From Catellatospora paridis (GTDB taxonomy: Bacteria > Actinomycetota > Actinomycetes > Mycobacteriales > Micromonosporaceae), in contig NZ_ML769314.1 of assembly GCF_009720365.1 (NCBI RefSeq), positions 177,264 to 241,263 of the forward strand: DNA of 64,000 nucleotides, given 5' to 3'. Shown one piece after another: positions 56,703-64,000 of this stretch. The notes below the pieces were generated by a model, which had not been told where the DNA came from, did no database searches, and was given only the letters and a program-made list of their open reading frames with translations. How positions within the stretch are numbered: the first letter of the stretch is position 1; each line of letters begins with the position of its first letter. A program made the position numbers and the translations under genes.

Positions 56703-59666
56703 ATGACGCTGCACCATCGCACCGCTCCACGCATCCCCGCTCGCACCCTGCTGGCCGCGCTCGCCGCGACCGTGCTCACCCTCGGCGCAGGCCTGCTCAC
56801 GGCCCTGCCCGCGTCCGCCGCGACCACGACGTACCAGGCCGAGTCGGCCGCGCGGTCCGGCGGGACCGTGGTCGCCACCGACCACACCGGCTACACCGGT
56901 TCCGGTTTCGTGGGCGGCTACACCGACACGAACAAGGGCAACGCCAACCTGACGTTCACGGTGAACGTGTCCGGGACGGCCAACCGCACGCTGACCATGC
57001 GCTACGCCAACGGCACCACGGCCACCAAGACGCTGTCGCTGTACGTCAACGGCACGAAGATCAAGCAGATCAGCCTCAACGCCACCGCCAACTGGGACAC
57101 CTGGGGCACCCAGGTCGAGACCGTGTCCCTGGCCAACGGCAACAGCACGGTGTCGTACAAGTTCGACACGGCCGACTCCGGCAACGTCAACCTGGACAGC
57201 CTGACCGTCGCCGACATCGCGGCCCCGCCCGCGGGCCAGTACGAGGCCGAGTCCGCCTCGCTGTCCGGCGGCACGACGGTCGCCACGGACCACCCCGGCT
57301 TCACCGGTTCCGGTTTCGTGGGCGGCTACACCGACGGCAACAAGGGCAACGCGAACACGTCGTTCACTGTGAACACCGCGAGCGCGGGCACCGCCACGGT
57401 GACCGTGCGCTACGCCAACGGCACCGGCGCGAACATGACGCTGTCGCTGTACGTCAACGGCGGCAAGCTGCGCCAGATCAATCTCCCGGCCACCGCCAAC
57501 TGGGACACCTGGGGCACGATCGCCGAGGCCGTGACGCTCAACGCGGGCAACAACACGGTCGCGATCAAGTTCGACAGCACCGACTCGGGCAACATCAACC
57601 TGGACAACATCAGCGTGTCCGGGACGACCCCGCCGAGCAGCCCGAGCCCGACCCCGAGCACCAGCCCGACCCCGCCGCCCACGGGCGTGAGCTACGAGCT
57701 GGAGACCGGGTTCACCTCCGGTGGCGCGTCGACCGCGACCAGCACCGGCGGTTACACCGGAAGCGGCTACGTGACCGGCCTGACCACGGCCGGCGCGCGC
57801 GTGATCCGGACCGTCAACGCCACCGCGGCGGGGGCGACCACGGTGACACTGCGCTACACCAACACCAACGGCGCGGCTCGCACCGTGTCCGTGCATGTCA
57901 ACGGTCTCAAGACCGGCCGGCTCTCGCTGCCCGCCGGTGCGGGCTGGCTCAACGCCGCGCAGAGCATCACGCTGCGCGCCGGGCTGAACATCATCGGCTA
58001 CCAGTACGACTCGGGCGACTCCGGCAACGTGCTGCTGGACAACGTCACCGTCGGCAGCGGCACGGCGCTGGCCACACGCGGCGCGACCCTGCCGTACACC
58101 GTCTACGAGGCGGAGTCGGGCAGCACCAACGCGGCGCTGATCGGGCCGAACCGGGCCTACCTGACCGAGCCGTCGGAGGCGTCCGGCCGCCGGGCCGTGA
58201 AGCTGTCCTCGACCGGCCAGTACGTGCAGGTCACGCTGAGCAAGCCGGCGAACGCGTTCGTGATCCGCTACTCGATCCCGGACAACGCGGCGGGCACGGG
58301 CAACACCAACCCGCTGGCGCTGTACGCGGGCAGCACGAAGATCCAGGACGTCAGCCTCAGCTCGACCTACAGCTGGGTGTACGGGGCGTACCCGTACAAC
58401 AACAACCCGGCGGGCGGCGAGCCGCACCGGTTCTTCGACGACGTGCGGGTGCTGCTGGGCACCACCTACCCGGCGGGCACGGTCATCAAGCTGCAGAAGG
58501 ACGCGTCCTCGTCGGCGGCGTACTACACGATCGACCTGATCGAGGCCGAGGTCGCCCCGGCGGCCCTGTCCGCCCCGGCCGACTTCCTGTCGGTGACCTC
58601 GTACGGCGCGGTCGCCAACGACGCCGGTGACGACACCAACGCGTTCAACAGCGCGATCTCCGCGGCGCAGAGCCAGGGCAAGGGCCTGTGGGTGCCGGCC
58701 GGCACGTTCGTCACGAACGCGCGGCTCAACATCCAGAACGTCTCCCTGCGCGGCGCGGGCGTGTGGCACACCGTCATCAAGGGCACGAACGGCAAGGGCG
58801 GCTTCTTCGCCACCGGGTCCAACGTGCGGCTGGCCGACTTCACCCTGTCCGGCGACGTGCGCTACCGCGACGACAGCGCGTTCGACGCGGGCATCGAGGG
58901 CAACTTCGGCACCGGCTCGCTGGTCAGCAACGTCTGGCTGGAGCACACCAAGGTCGGCATGTGGCCGTCCACCGGCACCAACGGCCTGTACGTCGTCGGC
59001 ACCCGGATGCGCAACATCTTCGCCGACGGCGTGAACGTCAACGGCGGCGCGACCAACGTGCGCGTCGACCAGAGCACGCTGCGCAACACCGGCGACGACG
59101 CGCTGGCCATGTGGTCCAACTCGGCGCCCGTCACGAACAGCGCGTTCACCTTCAACACGGTGGCGCTGCCGATGCTGGCCAACGGTGCGGCGATCTACGG
59201 CGGCAACGGCAACCGCATCGAGGACAACCTGATCAGCGACTCGGTGTACGCCGGGTCCGGCATCGCCATCAGCACCTGGCACGGGGCGCAGCCGTTCAGC
59301 AACACCACCTCGGTGCAGCGCAACACGCTGACTCGCACGTCCAGCTTCGAGCGCAACTGGAACTCGTCGCTGGGCGGCCTGTGGATCTACGCGGAGGCCA
59401 CCGACATCACGGCCCCGGTCCTGGTCAAGGACGTCGACATCATCGATTCCACGTACCAGGGCATCCTGCTCAGCTTCCAGCGCAACATCACCAACCTCAC
59501 GCTCGACCACGTCACCGTCAACGGCGCCGGGACGTACGGGATCGAGCTCAACGCCGCGGGCAGCGCGTACGTCACGTACGTCACCGTCTCCGGCGCCGCG
59601 AGCGGCGGGTTGATCAACCGTCTGGGCTACACGCTCAACCGCGGCCCCGGCAACAGCGGTTTCTGA
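56703..59666 (+). CDS. Secreted GH87-type enzyme with three CBM35-like modules
   Basis: 987 residues. Signal peptide 1-40. Three tandem CBM35-like modules: about 41-175 (YQAESAARSGG), 179-310 (YEAESASLSGG), a Pro/Ser/Thr linker, and 331-455 (YELETGFTSGG), the first two almost identical in sequence. The catalytic part about 466-987 has the same beta-sandwich lead (YEAESGSTNAALIG, EASGRRAVKLS) and beta-helix as the 35637 protein. Candidate triad Asp775 (FADGVNVNGG), Asp798 and Asp799 (NTGDDALAMWS), again 23 residues apart. Extracellular degradation of alpha-1,3-glucan or nigeran is proposed. AGGGAG seven bases before ATG. Confidence 0.82.
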   Translation: MTLHHRTAPRIPARTLLAALAATVLTLGAGLLTALPASAATTTYQAESAARSGGTVVATDHTGYTGSGFVGGYTDTNKGNANLTFTVNVSGTANRTLTMRYANGTTATKTLSLYVNGTKIKQISLNATANWDTWGTQVETVSLANGNSTVSYKFDTADSGNVNLDSLTVADIAAPPAGQYEAESASLSGGTTVATDHPGFTGSGFVGGYTDGNKGNANTSFTVNTASAGTATVTVRYANGTGANMTLSLYVNGGKLRQINLPATANWDTWGTIAEAVTLNAGNNTVAIKFDSTDSGNINLDNISVSGTTPPSSPSPTPSTSPTPPPTGVSYELETGFTSGGASTATSTGGYTGSGYVTGLTTAGARVIRTVNATAAGATTVTLRYTNTNGAARTVSVHVNGLKTGRLSLPAGAGWLNAAQSITLRAGLNIIGYQYDSGDSGNVLLDNVTVGSGTALATRGATLPYTVYEAESGSTNAALIGPNRAYLTEPSEASGRRAVKLSSTGQYVQVTLSKPANAFVIRYSIPDNAAGTGNTNPLALYAGSTKIQDVSLSSTYSWVYGAYPYNNNPAGGEPHRFFDDVRVLLGTTYPAGTVIKLQKDASSSAAYYTIDLIEAEVAPAALSAPADFLSVTSYGAVANDAGDDTNAFNSAISAAQSQGKGLWVPAGTFVTNARLNIQNVSLRGAGVWHTVIKGTNGKGGFFATGSNVRLADFTLSGDVRYRDDSAFDAGIEGNFGTGSLVSNVWLEHTKVGMWPSTGTNGLYVVGTRMRNIFADGVNVNGGATNVRVDQSTLRNTGDDALAMWSNSAPVTNSAFTFNTVALPMLANGAAIYGGNGNRIEDNLISDSVYAGSGIAISTWHGAQPFSNTTSVQRNTLTRTSSFERNWNSSLGGLWIYAEATDITAPVLVKDVDIIDSTYQGILLSFQRNITNLTLDHVTVNGAGTYGIELNAAGSAYVTYVTVSGAASGGLINRLGYTLNRGPGNSGF

Positions 59667-59701
59667 CCGGACCCACTGCGAATCACTGAAGGCAGGTACC
59701 C

Positions 59702-61321
59702 GTGTTCCACAACGACACCCGTGACTGGTGGCACCACGCCGCCATCTACCAGGTCTACCCGCGCTCCTTCGCCGACGCGAACGGCGACGGCGTGGGCGAC
59801 CTGGCGGGTATCCGCGCCAAGCTCGGGTACCTGCACTCCCTCGGCATCAACGCCATCTGGTTCAGCCCCTGGTACCCGTCGCCGATGGCGGACGCCGGCT
59901 ACGACGTGGCCGACTACCGCGACATCGACCCGTCCTTCGGCACCCTCGAAGAGGCGGAGCTGCTGATCGCGGAGGCGCACGAGCGCGACATCCGCATCAT
60001 CATCGACATCGTGCCGAACCACTGCTCCGACGCCCACGCGTGGTTCCAGCGCGCGCTGGCCGAGGGGCCGGGCTCGCCGGCCCGGGACCTGTTCTGGTTC
60101 CGGGCCGGTCGGGGCGAGCACGGCGAGCTGCCGCCCAACGACTGGAGCTCCATCTTCAACGGCCCCGCCTGGACCCGCGTCGCCGACGGCGAGTGGTACC
60201 TGCACCTGTTCGCCCCCGAGCAGCCCGACCTGAACTGGGAGAACCCGCTGGTCCGGGCGGAGTTCGAGGACATCCTGCGGTTCTGGTTCGACCGCGGCAT
60301 CGACGGCATCCGCATCGACTCCGCCGCGCTGTGCGTCAAGGACCCGACGCTGGCCGACTTCGACCCGGCCGCGCCGCCGACCCCGCACCCGTTCGAGGAC
60401 CGCGACGCCATCCACGACATCTACCGCTCGTGGCGGGTCATCGCCGACTCGTACGAGCAGCCGCGGGCCCTCATCGGCGAGGTGCTGCTCGCCGACATCG
60501 ACCGGTTCGCGCTGTACCTGCGACCCGACGAGATGCACGCCGCGTTCAACTTCCACTTCCTGGGCTGCCCGTGGGACGCCAAGTCGCTGCGCCACTGCGT
60601 GGACGCGACGCTGGCCTCGCACGCCCCGGTCGGCGCGCCGAGCAGCTGGGTGCTGGCCAACCACGACGTCACGCGTACGGTGACCCGCTACGGCCGCACC
60701 GACACCGGCTTCGAGCACGCGCTGCGCCAGGCCCGCCACCTCATGCCCACCGACGCGACGCTCGGCCTGCGCCGGGCCCGCGCGGCGGCGCTGCTGACCC
60801 TGGCCCTGCCCGGCTCGGTGTACGTGTACCAGGGTGAGGAGCTGGGCCTGCCCGACGTCGAGCGGCTGCCCGATGACACCCGCCAGGACCCGATCTACCA
60901 CCGTTCCGGCGGCACCGACCCGGGCCGCGACGGCTGCCGGGTGCCGCTGCCCTGGTCGTCGACGGGCGCCTCGCACGGTTTCAGCCCTGAAGGCGGCGCA
61001 CCCGCCTGGCTGCCGCAGCCCGACTGGGCGCACCTGACCGTCGAGGCCCAGCAGGCCGACCCCGGCTCGATGCTGCGCCTCTACCAGGCCGCGCTGGCCA
61101 TCCGGGGCAGCGAGGCAGGGCTCGGCGACGGCCCGATGACTTGGCTGGACACCCCGGAGGCGGTGGTGGCGTTCACCCGGCCCGGCGGCTTCACCTGCGT
61201 GGTGAACCTGTCCGCCGAGCCGGTCGACCTGCCCCCGCACACCGCGGTGATGCTGACCAGCATCGACCTGACCGACGGTCGCCTGCCCGCCGACGCCTCG
61301 GCCTGGCTGCGCACCGTCTGA
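59702..61321 (+). CDS. Intracellular GH13 alpha-glucosidase
   Basis: 539 residues, no signal peptide, so acts on imported oligosaccharides. GH13 regions: DIVPNHCSD (region I), GIRIDSAA with nucleophile Asp206, IGEVLLAD with acid/base Glu260, and VLANHDVTRT with Asp322. QVYPRSFADANGDGVGDL at the N-terminus and the short QPDLNWENP loop are of the alpha-glucosidase/oligo-1,6-glucosidase subfamily. Substrate most likely short alpha-glucosides released by the GH87 enzymes. GTG start after AAGGCAGG, 35 bp behind the preceding gene, so part of the operon. Confidence 0.93.
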   Translation: MFHNDTRDWWHHAAIYQVYPRSFADANGDGVGDLAGIRAKLGYLHSLGINAIWFSPWYPSPMADAGYDVADYRDIDPSFGTLEEAELLIAEAHERDIRIIIDIVPNHCSDAHAWFQRALAEGPGSPARDLFWFRAGRGEHGELPPNDWSSIFNGPAWTRVADGEWYLHLFAPEQPDLNWENPLVRAEFEDILRFWFDRGIDGIRIDSAALCVKDPTLADFDPAAPPTPHPFEDRDAIHDIYRSWRVIADSYEQPRALIGEVLLADIDRFALYLRPDEMHAAFNFHFLGCPWDAKSLRHCVDATLASHAPVGAPSSWVLANHDVTRTVTRYGRTDTGFEHALRQARHLMPTDATLGLRRARAAALLTLALPGSVYVYQGEELGLPDVERLPDDTRQDPIYHRSGGTDPGRDGCRVPLPWSSTGASHGFSPEGGAPAWLPQPDWAHLTVEAQQADPGSMLRLYQAALAIRGSEAGLGDGPMTWLDTPEAVVAFTRPGGFTCVVNLSAEPVDLPPHTAVMLTSIDLTDGRLPADASAWLRTV

Positions 61322-61327
61322 CAGACC

Positions 61328-61364
61328 ACCCGCGGCGGCGGTTGAGCGGACCGCCGCCGCGGGT
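61328..61364 (+). terminator. Perfect 15-bp terminator after the glucosidase
   Basis: ACCCGCGGCGGCGGT (61328-61342) pairs with ACCGCCGCCGCGGGT (61350-61364); loop seven bases, then TCCTTCCTCC. Confidence 0.8.
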
Positions 61365-61434
61365 CCTTCCTCCAAGCCCGCCCACCATTCGCCCCGCGGC
61401 CCCGCCTTCCCCCGTGGGCCGCGACGCTCGTCAT

Positions 61435-61509
61435 GATCGCCGGACTTGCCTGGCAACCGGGCGAAAGCGCCTTCAAGATACGCACAGGTGCCAGGCAAGT
61501 CCGGCGATC
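61435..61509. repeat. 75-bp palindromic repeat, copy B
   Basis: Arms 61435-61455 and 61489-61509 are exact reverse complements over 21 bases; GGACTTGCCTGGCA marks the left arm. The 33-base centre shares CAAGATACGCACA with copy A. Lies between the glucosidase terminator and the GH87-2 gene start. Confidence 0.85.
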
Positions 61510-61566
61510 TCGGGCGGTCCGGCGGTGGGCGGCCACGGCGAGCGCACCTACTTCCAGGAGTCGCCG

Positions 61567-63339
61567 ATGTCCCGCAAAGTGTTGATTTCGCTGGTCGTGG
61601 CAGTGGTCGCGGTGGCCGGTGCCGCCGTGGCGGTCGCCTGGCCGCGGGAGGACAAGCCCGCGCCCGCGCCGCCGAGGCTGGCGACCGTCGGCGACATCAC
61701 CGGTCGTGGGGCGTCGCTGCCCTGGCGGGCGTACGAGGCGGAGCACGTGCGCACCGACGGCGCCGTCATCGGGCCGGACCGCCGCCACGGGACGCTCGCG
61801 GGGGAGGCCTCCGGCCGGATGGCGGTGACACTCCAGCCCGGACAGCGGCTGACGGTCACCCTGGCCGCCCCGGCGAACGCGGTCAACGTGCGCTTCTCGA
61901 TCCCCGACAGTGCGGACGGCAGGGGCCAGGACACCTCGCTCGCCATGGAGGCGGGCGGCGTGACCCTGCCCGCGCTCGCGCTGACCTCGCGCTACAGCTG
62001 GTTCTACGGCGGCTTCCCGTTCACGAACACCCCGGCGCAGGGCGGCGAGCGCCACCTGTACGACAGCGCCCGCACCCTGCTCGGCACCGACCTGCCCGCC
62101 GGCGCGACGGTCACGCTGCGCGCCGGCGGGCTGCCGACCACCCTCGACCTGGTCGAGTTCGAGCAGGTCGCGGATCCGCTGCCGCAGCCCGCCGGTGCCC
62201 TGTCGGTGGCCGACTTCGCGGCCGACCCGAGCGGCGCGCAGCCCGCCGGCGAGGCGTTCATCAAGGCGATCGCGGCGGCCCGTGCCCAGCGCAAGGTGCT
62301 CTACGTGCCCGCGGGCCGGTACGCGGTCGGGCAGCACCTGCCGGTCGACGGCGTCACCGTGCAGGGCGCGGGCATGTGGCACACCGAGCTGCGCGGCAAG
62401 GGCGTCGGCGTCTACGGCAACCCCGTCCCGAAGCCCTCCCAGCAGGTGCACGTGACCGACCTGGCGATCATCGGCGAGGTGGACGAGCGCGACGACCGGG
62501 CGGCGCTGGCCGGGGTCGGCGGTGCGCTCGGCGGCGGCTCGGTGCTGGAGCGCCTGTGGATCCAGCACGTCAAGGTCGGCATGTGGCTGGACGGCCCGTT
62601 CGACGGGCTGCGCATCACCGGATGCCGGATCATGGACGTCACCGCGGACGGCATCAACCTGCACCAGGGCGTCAGCAACACCGTGATCAGCGACAACCTG
62701 GTGCGCAACACCGGCGACGACGGCATCGCGCTGTGGTCGGAGGCCGGGCCCGACGGCTTCGACGGCGAGTACGGCGCGGACCGGCAGGTCACCGTCGAAC
62801 GCAACACCGTGCAACTGCCGATGCTGGCCAACGGCATCGCGATGTACGGCGGCCACGACAACACGGTCCGCGCGAACGTCGTCGCCGACATCCAGGTCGA
62901 GGGCGGCGGCATCCACGTCGGCAACCGCTTCTCCGCGACCCTGCTGCGCGGGGTCACCCGGATCGAGGGCAACACCACGCTGCGCGCCGGGGCCGACCAC
63001 CCGTTCCTGGCCACCCCGATCGGCGCGCTCTGGTTCTACGCCAAGGACGCCCCGCTCACCGGCGAGGTCCTGGTCACCGACAACGACCTGCTCGACAGCA
63101 CGCACGCCGCACTCCAGGTCCTCGGTTCCTCCGTCACCAACGTGACCATCACCGACCTGCGCGTGCACACCACCGGCACCCACCTCCTCCAGATCCAGTC
63201 CGCCGGCTCCCTGACCCTCTCCACCCTCACCGCCGAAGCCATCGGCGCCCAACCTCTCTTCCACTGCCCCGACGCCGTCACCTTCACCCTCACCGCCACG
63301 CCCCTAACCCCCACCTACTGCGGCCCCTTCCTCAAATGA
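61567..63339 (+). CDS. GH87-type beta-helix enzyme, membrane-anchored or secreted
   Basis: 590 residues. N-terminal hydrophobic segment about 6-26 (VLISLVVAVVAVAGAAVAVA) without a clear cleavage site, so a signal anchor is possible. Beta-sandwich module about 55-205 (YEAEHVRTDG, EASGRMAVTL, GGFPFTNTPAQG), beta-helix from 210. Candidate triad Asp361 (VTADGINLHQG), Asp384 and Asp385 (NTGDDGIALWS), spacing 23. No extra carbohydrate-binding module, so the leanest of the three GH87-like proteins; it may act on shorter, surface-held glucan. Closest to the 35637 protein (e.g. ERLWIQHVKVGMWLDGPFDG against WVEHVKVGMWFDGP). AGGAG eight bases before ATG. Confidence 0.82.
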   Translation: MSRKVLISLVVAVVAVAGAAVAVAWPREDKPAPAPPRLATVGDITGRGASLPWRAYEAEHVRTDGAVIGPDRRHGTLAGEASGRMAVTLQPGQRLTVTLAAPANAVNVRFSIPDSADGRGQDTSLAMEAGGVTLPALALTSRYSWFYGGFPFTNTPAQGGERHLYDSARTLLGTDLPAGATVTLRAGGLPTTLDLVEFEQVADPLPQPAGALSVADFAADPSGAQPAGEAFIKAIAAARAQRKVLYVPAGRYAVGQHLPVDGVTVQGAGMWHTELRGKGVGVYGNPVPKPSQQVHVTDLAIIGEVDERDDRAALAGVGGALGGGSVLERLWIQHVKVGMWLDGPFDGLRITGCRIMDVTADGINLHQGVSNTVISDNLVRNTGDDGIALWSEAGPDGFDGEYGADRQVTVERNTVQLPMLANGIAMYGGHDNTVRANVVADIQVEGGGIHVGNRFSATLLRGVTRIEGNTTLRAGADHPFLATPIGALWFYAKDAPLTGEVLVTDNDLLDSTHAALQVLGSSVTNVTITDLRVHTTGTHLLQIQSAGSLTLSTLTAEAIGAQPLFHCPDAVTFTLTATPLTPTYCGPFLK

Positions 63340-63341
63340 AA

Positions 63342-63387
63342 GGAAGGGCACCTTCACATCGCTATGTGTTGTAGAAGGTGCCCTTCC
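63342..63387. repeat. Hairpin repeat, copy 2
   Basis: GGAAGGGCACCTTC (63342-63355) and GAAGGTGCCCTTCC (63374-63387) pair perfectly; the inner CACAT/ATGTG stem (63355-63359, 63364-63368) is as in copy 1 at 1569. It starts three bases after the GH87 stop. Confidence 0.8.
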
Positions 63388-63450
63388 CCACCGCGCCGTA
63401 GAGCGGACCTGCGGATCTGCGGTTCGGCCGGGCCGCTCGCTCCATGGATC

Positions 63451-63505
63451 GATCATGAAGTTGTGCCGCCGACACGCCGCCGACCCGTGCCATAGGTTCA
63501 TGATC
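63451..63505. repeat. Partial palindrome with GATCATGAA ends
   Basis: GATCATGAA (63451-63459) and TTCATGATC (63497-63505) enclose a 37-base core with GCCGCCGAC repeated directly at 63467 and 63478. Size and ends resemble a small palindromic repeat unit; only one copy here. Confidence 0.45.
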
Positions 63506-63521
63506 AACGCAGGGAGATTTC

Positions 63522-63553
63522 TGCAAGTGGCTTGCACCCGAGTGTTCTACACT
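63522..63553 (+). promoter_or_regulatory. Operator and -10 box of lacI-2
   Basis: TGCAAG-TGG-CTTGCA (63522-63536) is a perfect inverted repeat, and TACACT (63548-63553) is at leaderless distance from ATG 63560. The operator covers the -35 area, as expected of autorepression. Confidence 0.6.
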
Positions 63554-63559
63554 TGCGCG

Positions 63560-64000
63560 ATGGCGCGGAGGCTGGCCGAAGTGGCCCAACATGTCGGAGT
63601 CAGCGAAGCCACCGTGTCGCGGGTGCTCAACAACAAGCCGGGCATCTCCGAGGCGACTCGGGCGGCCGTGCTGTCGGCGCTCGACGTGCTCGGGTACGAG
63701 CGGCCGACCAAGCTGCGCGGGGAGCGCGCCAGGCTGGTCGGCATCGTGCTGCCCGAGATGCAGAACCCCATCTTTCCCGGGTTCGCCGAGGTCATGGCGG
63801 GTGCACTGGCCAAGAAGGGGTTCACCCCGGTGCTGTGCGCGCGGACCGTCGACGGGGTGGCCGAGTCGGAGTACATCACCATCCTGCTGGAGCAGAACGT
63901 CTCCGGCGTGATCTTCGCCAGCGGCCTGTACCAGCAGACCCGCGCCGCGCACGAGCACTACGCGCGGTTGAGCGAGCGCGGCCTGCCCACGGTGCTGATC
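63560..64000 (+). CDS. LacI-family regulator 2 (3' end outside window)
   Basis: First 147 residues. HTH 1-50 (LAEVAQHVGVSEATVSRVLNNKPGISEATR-type), hinge, then RARLVGIVLPEMQNPIFPGFAE and VSGVIFASGLYQQ. Homologous to regulator 1 at 51599 throughout, but its hinge and ligand loops differ. Together they bracket the alpha-glucan locus, so they may sense different products of it. ATG at 63560 appears leaderless. Confidence 0.9.
   Translation, partial: MARRLAEVAQHVGVSEATVSRVLNNKPGISEATRAAVLSALDVLGYERPTKLRGERARLVGIVLPEMQNPIFPGFAEVMAGALAKKGFTPVLCARTVDGVAESEYITILLEQNVSGVIFASGLYQQTRAAHEHYARLSERGLPTVLI

Noticed and set aside
56343-59510. Open frame of 1055 codons antisense to the GH87 gene
   Set aside because: Shadow of repeated CBM35-like modules; low complexity, no start signal.
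52756-61509. The 75-bp repeats as attachment sites of an integrated element
   Set aside because: They are palindromes, not direct att cores; no integrase or phage gene lies between, and the interval is a coherent sugar operon.

Overview
The window is very GC-rich, uses GTG and TTG starts freely, and carries actinobacterial signatures: Scr1/DUF397 pairs, roadblock/LC7 proteins, dgt next to dnaG, a CebR-type operator, and secreted multidomain glycoside hydrolases with CBM2, CBM6 or CBM35-like modules. This fits a saprophytic filamentous actinomycete, most likely of the Micromonosporaceae. The genus is an inference. The sequence is chromosomal: I see no prophage, IS element, integrase, CRISPR array or replication origin.

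Layout. 1-2.1 kb: 3' end of pyruvate phosphate dikinase and a small VOC protein. 2.3-12 kb: a modular GH9 cellulase behind two CebR-like operators, a secreted DUF1996 protein, a DUF4142 protein, a three-gene redox operon (haem membrane domain fused to a ferredoxin, flavin ferredoxin reductase, Lipoprotein_15) and a GH16-CBM6 beta-1,3-glucanase. 12.2-16.6 kb: housekeeping dgt and dnaG with neighbours. 16.8-19.3 kb: ABC exporter operon. 19.4-24.4 kb: hypothetical genes, two tRNAs (Asn; CAU), an Ig-repeat secreted protein, a kinase-like protein and a lipoprotein. 24.6-30.5 kb: HupE/UreJ-like protein, a probable PHO box driving a secreted metallophosphoesterase plus a DUF916 (WxL-system) protein, then a divergent MraY paralogue. 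30.5-35.2 kb (minus strand): a second ABC exporter, a dienelactone hydrolase, a GH3 lipoprotein and an alpha/beta hydrolase. 35.6-42.9 kb: a first GH87-type beta-helix enzyme, a GGDEF-EAL protein divergent from an orphan substrate-binding lipoprotein, a methyltransferase and an 18-residue-repeat membrane protein followed by an extreme homopolymer tract. 43.3-48 kb: three roadblock/LC7 proteins with a DUF4388 protein, then DUF6232, Scr1 and two DUF397 genes. 48-51.5 kb: M50 protease, pterin dehydratase-like/VOC fusion, and a TetR/FAD-monooxygenase divergon with twin perfect palindromes.

51.6-64 kb is the most coherent part: LacI regulator, sugar-binding lipoprotein, two permeases, a GH87-type enzyme with three CBM35-like modules, an intracellular GH13 glucosidase, a second GH87-type enzyme, and a second LacI regulator running off the end. 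All three GH87-like proteins keep an Asp...Asp-Asp triad with the 23-residue spacing of alpha-1,3-glucanases. I infer a locus for degradation, import and hydrolysis of alpha-1,3-glucan or nigeran from fungal walls. Half-sites CTTGC/GCAAG recur before the transporter, the second lacI and the distant GH87 gene at 35.6 kb, suggesting one regulon.

Repeated non-coding structures stand out: an exactly 75-bp palindromic element in two copies inside the alpha-glucan locus (52756 and 61435), a 46-nt hairpin element in two copies (1574 and 63342), and perfect hairpins at most convergent gene ends.
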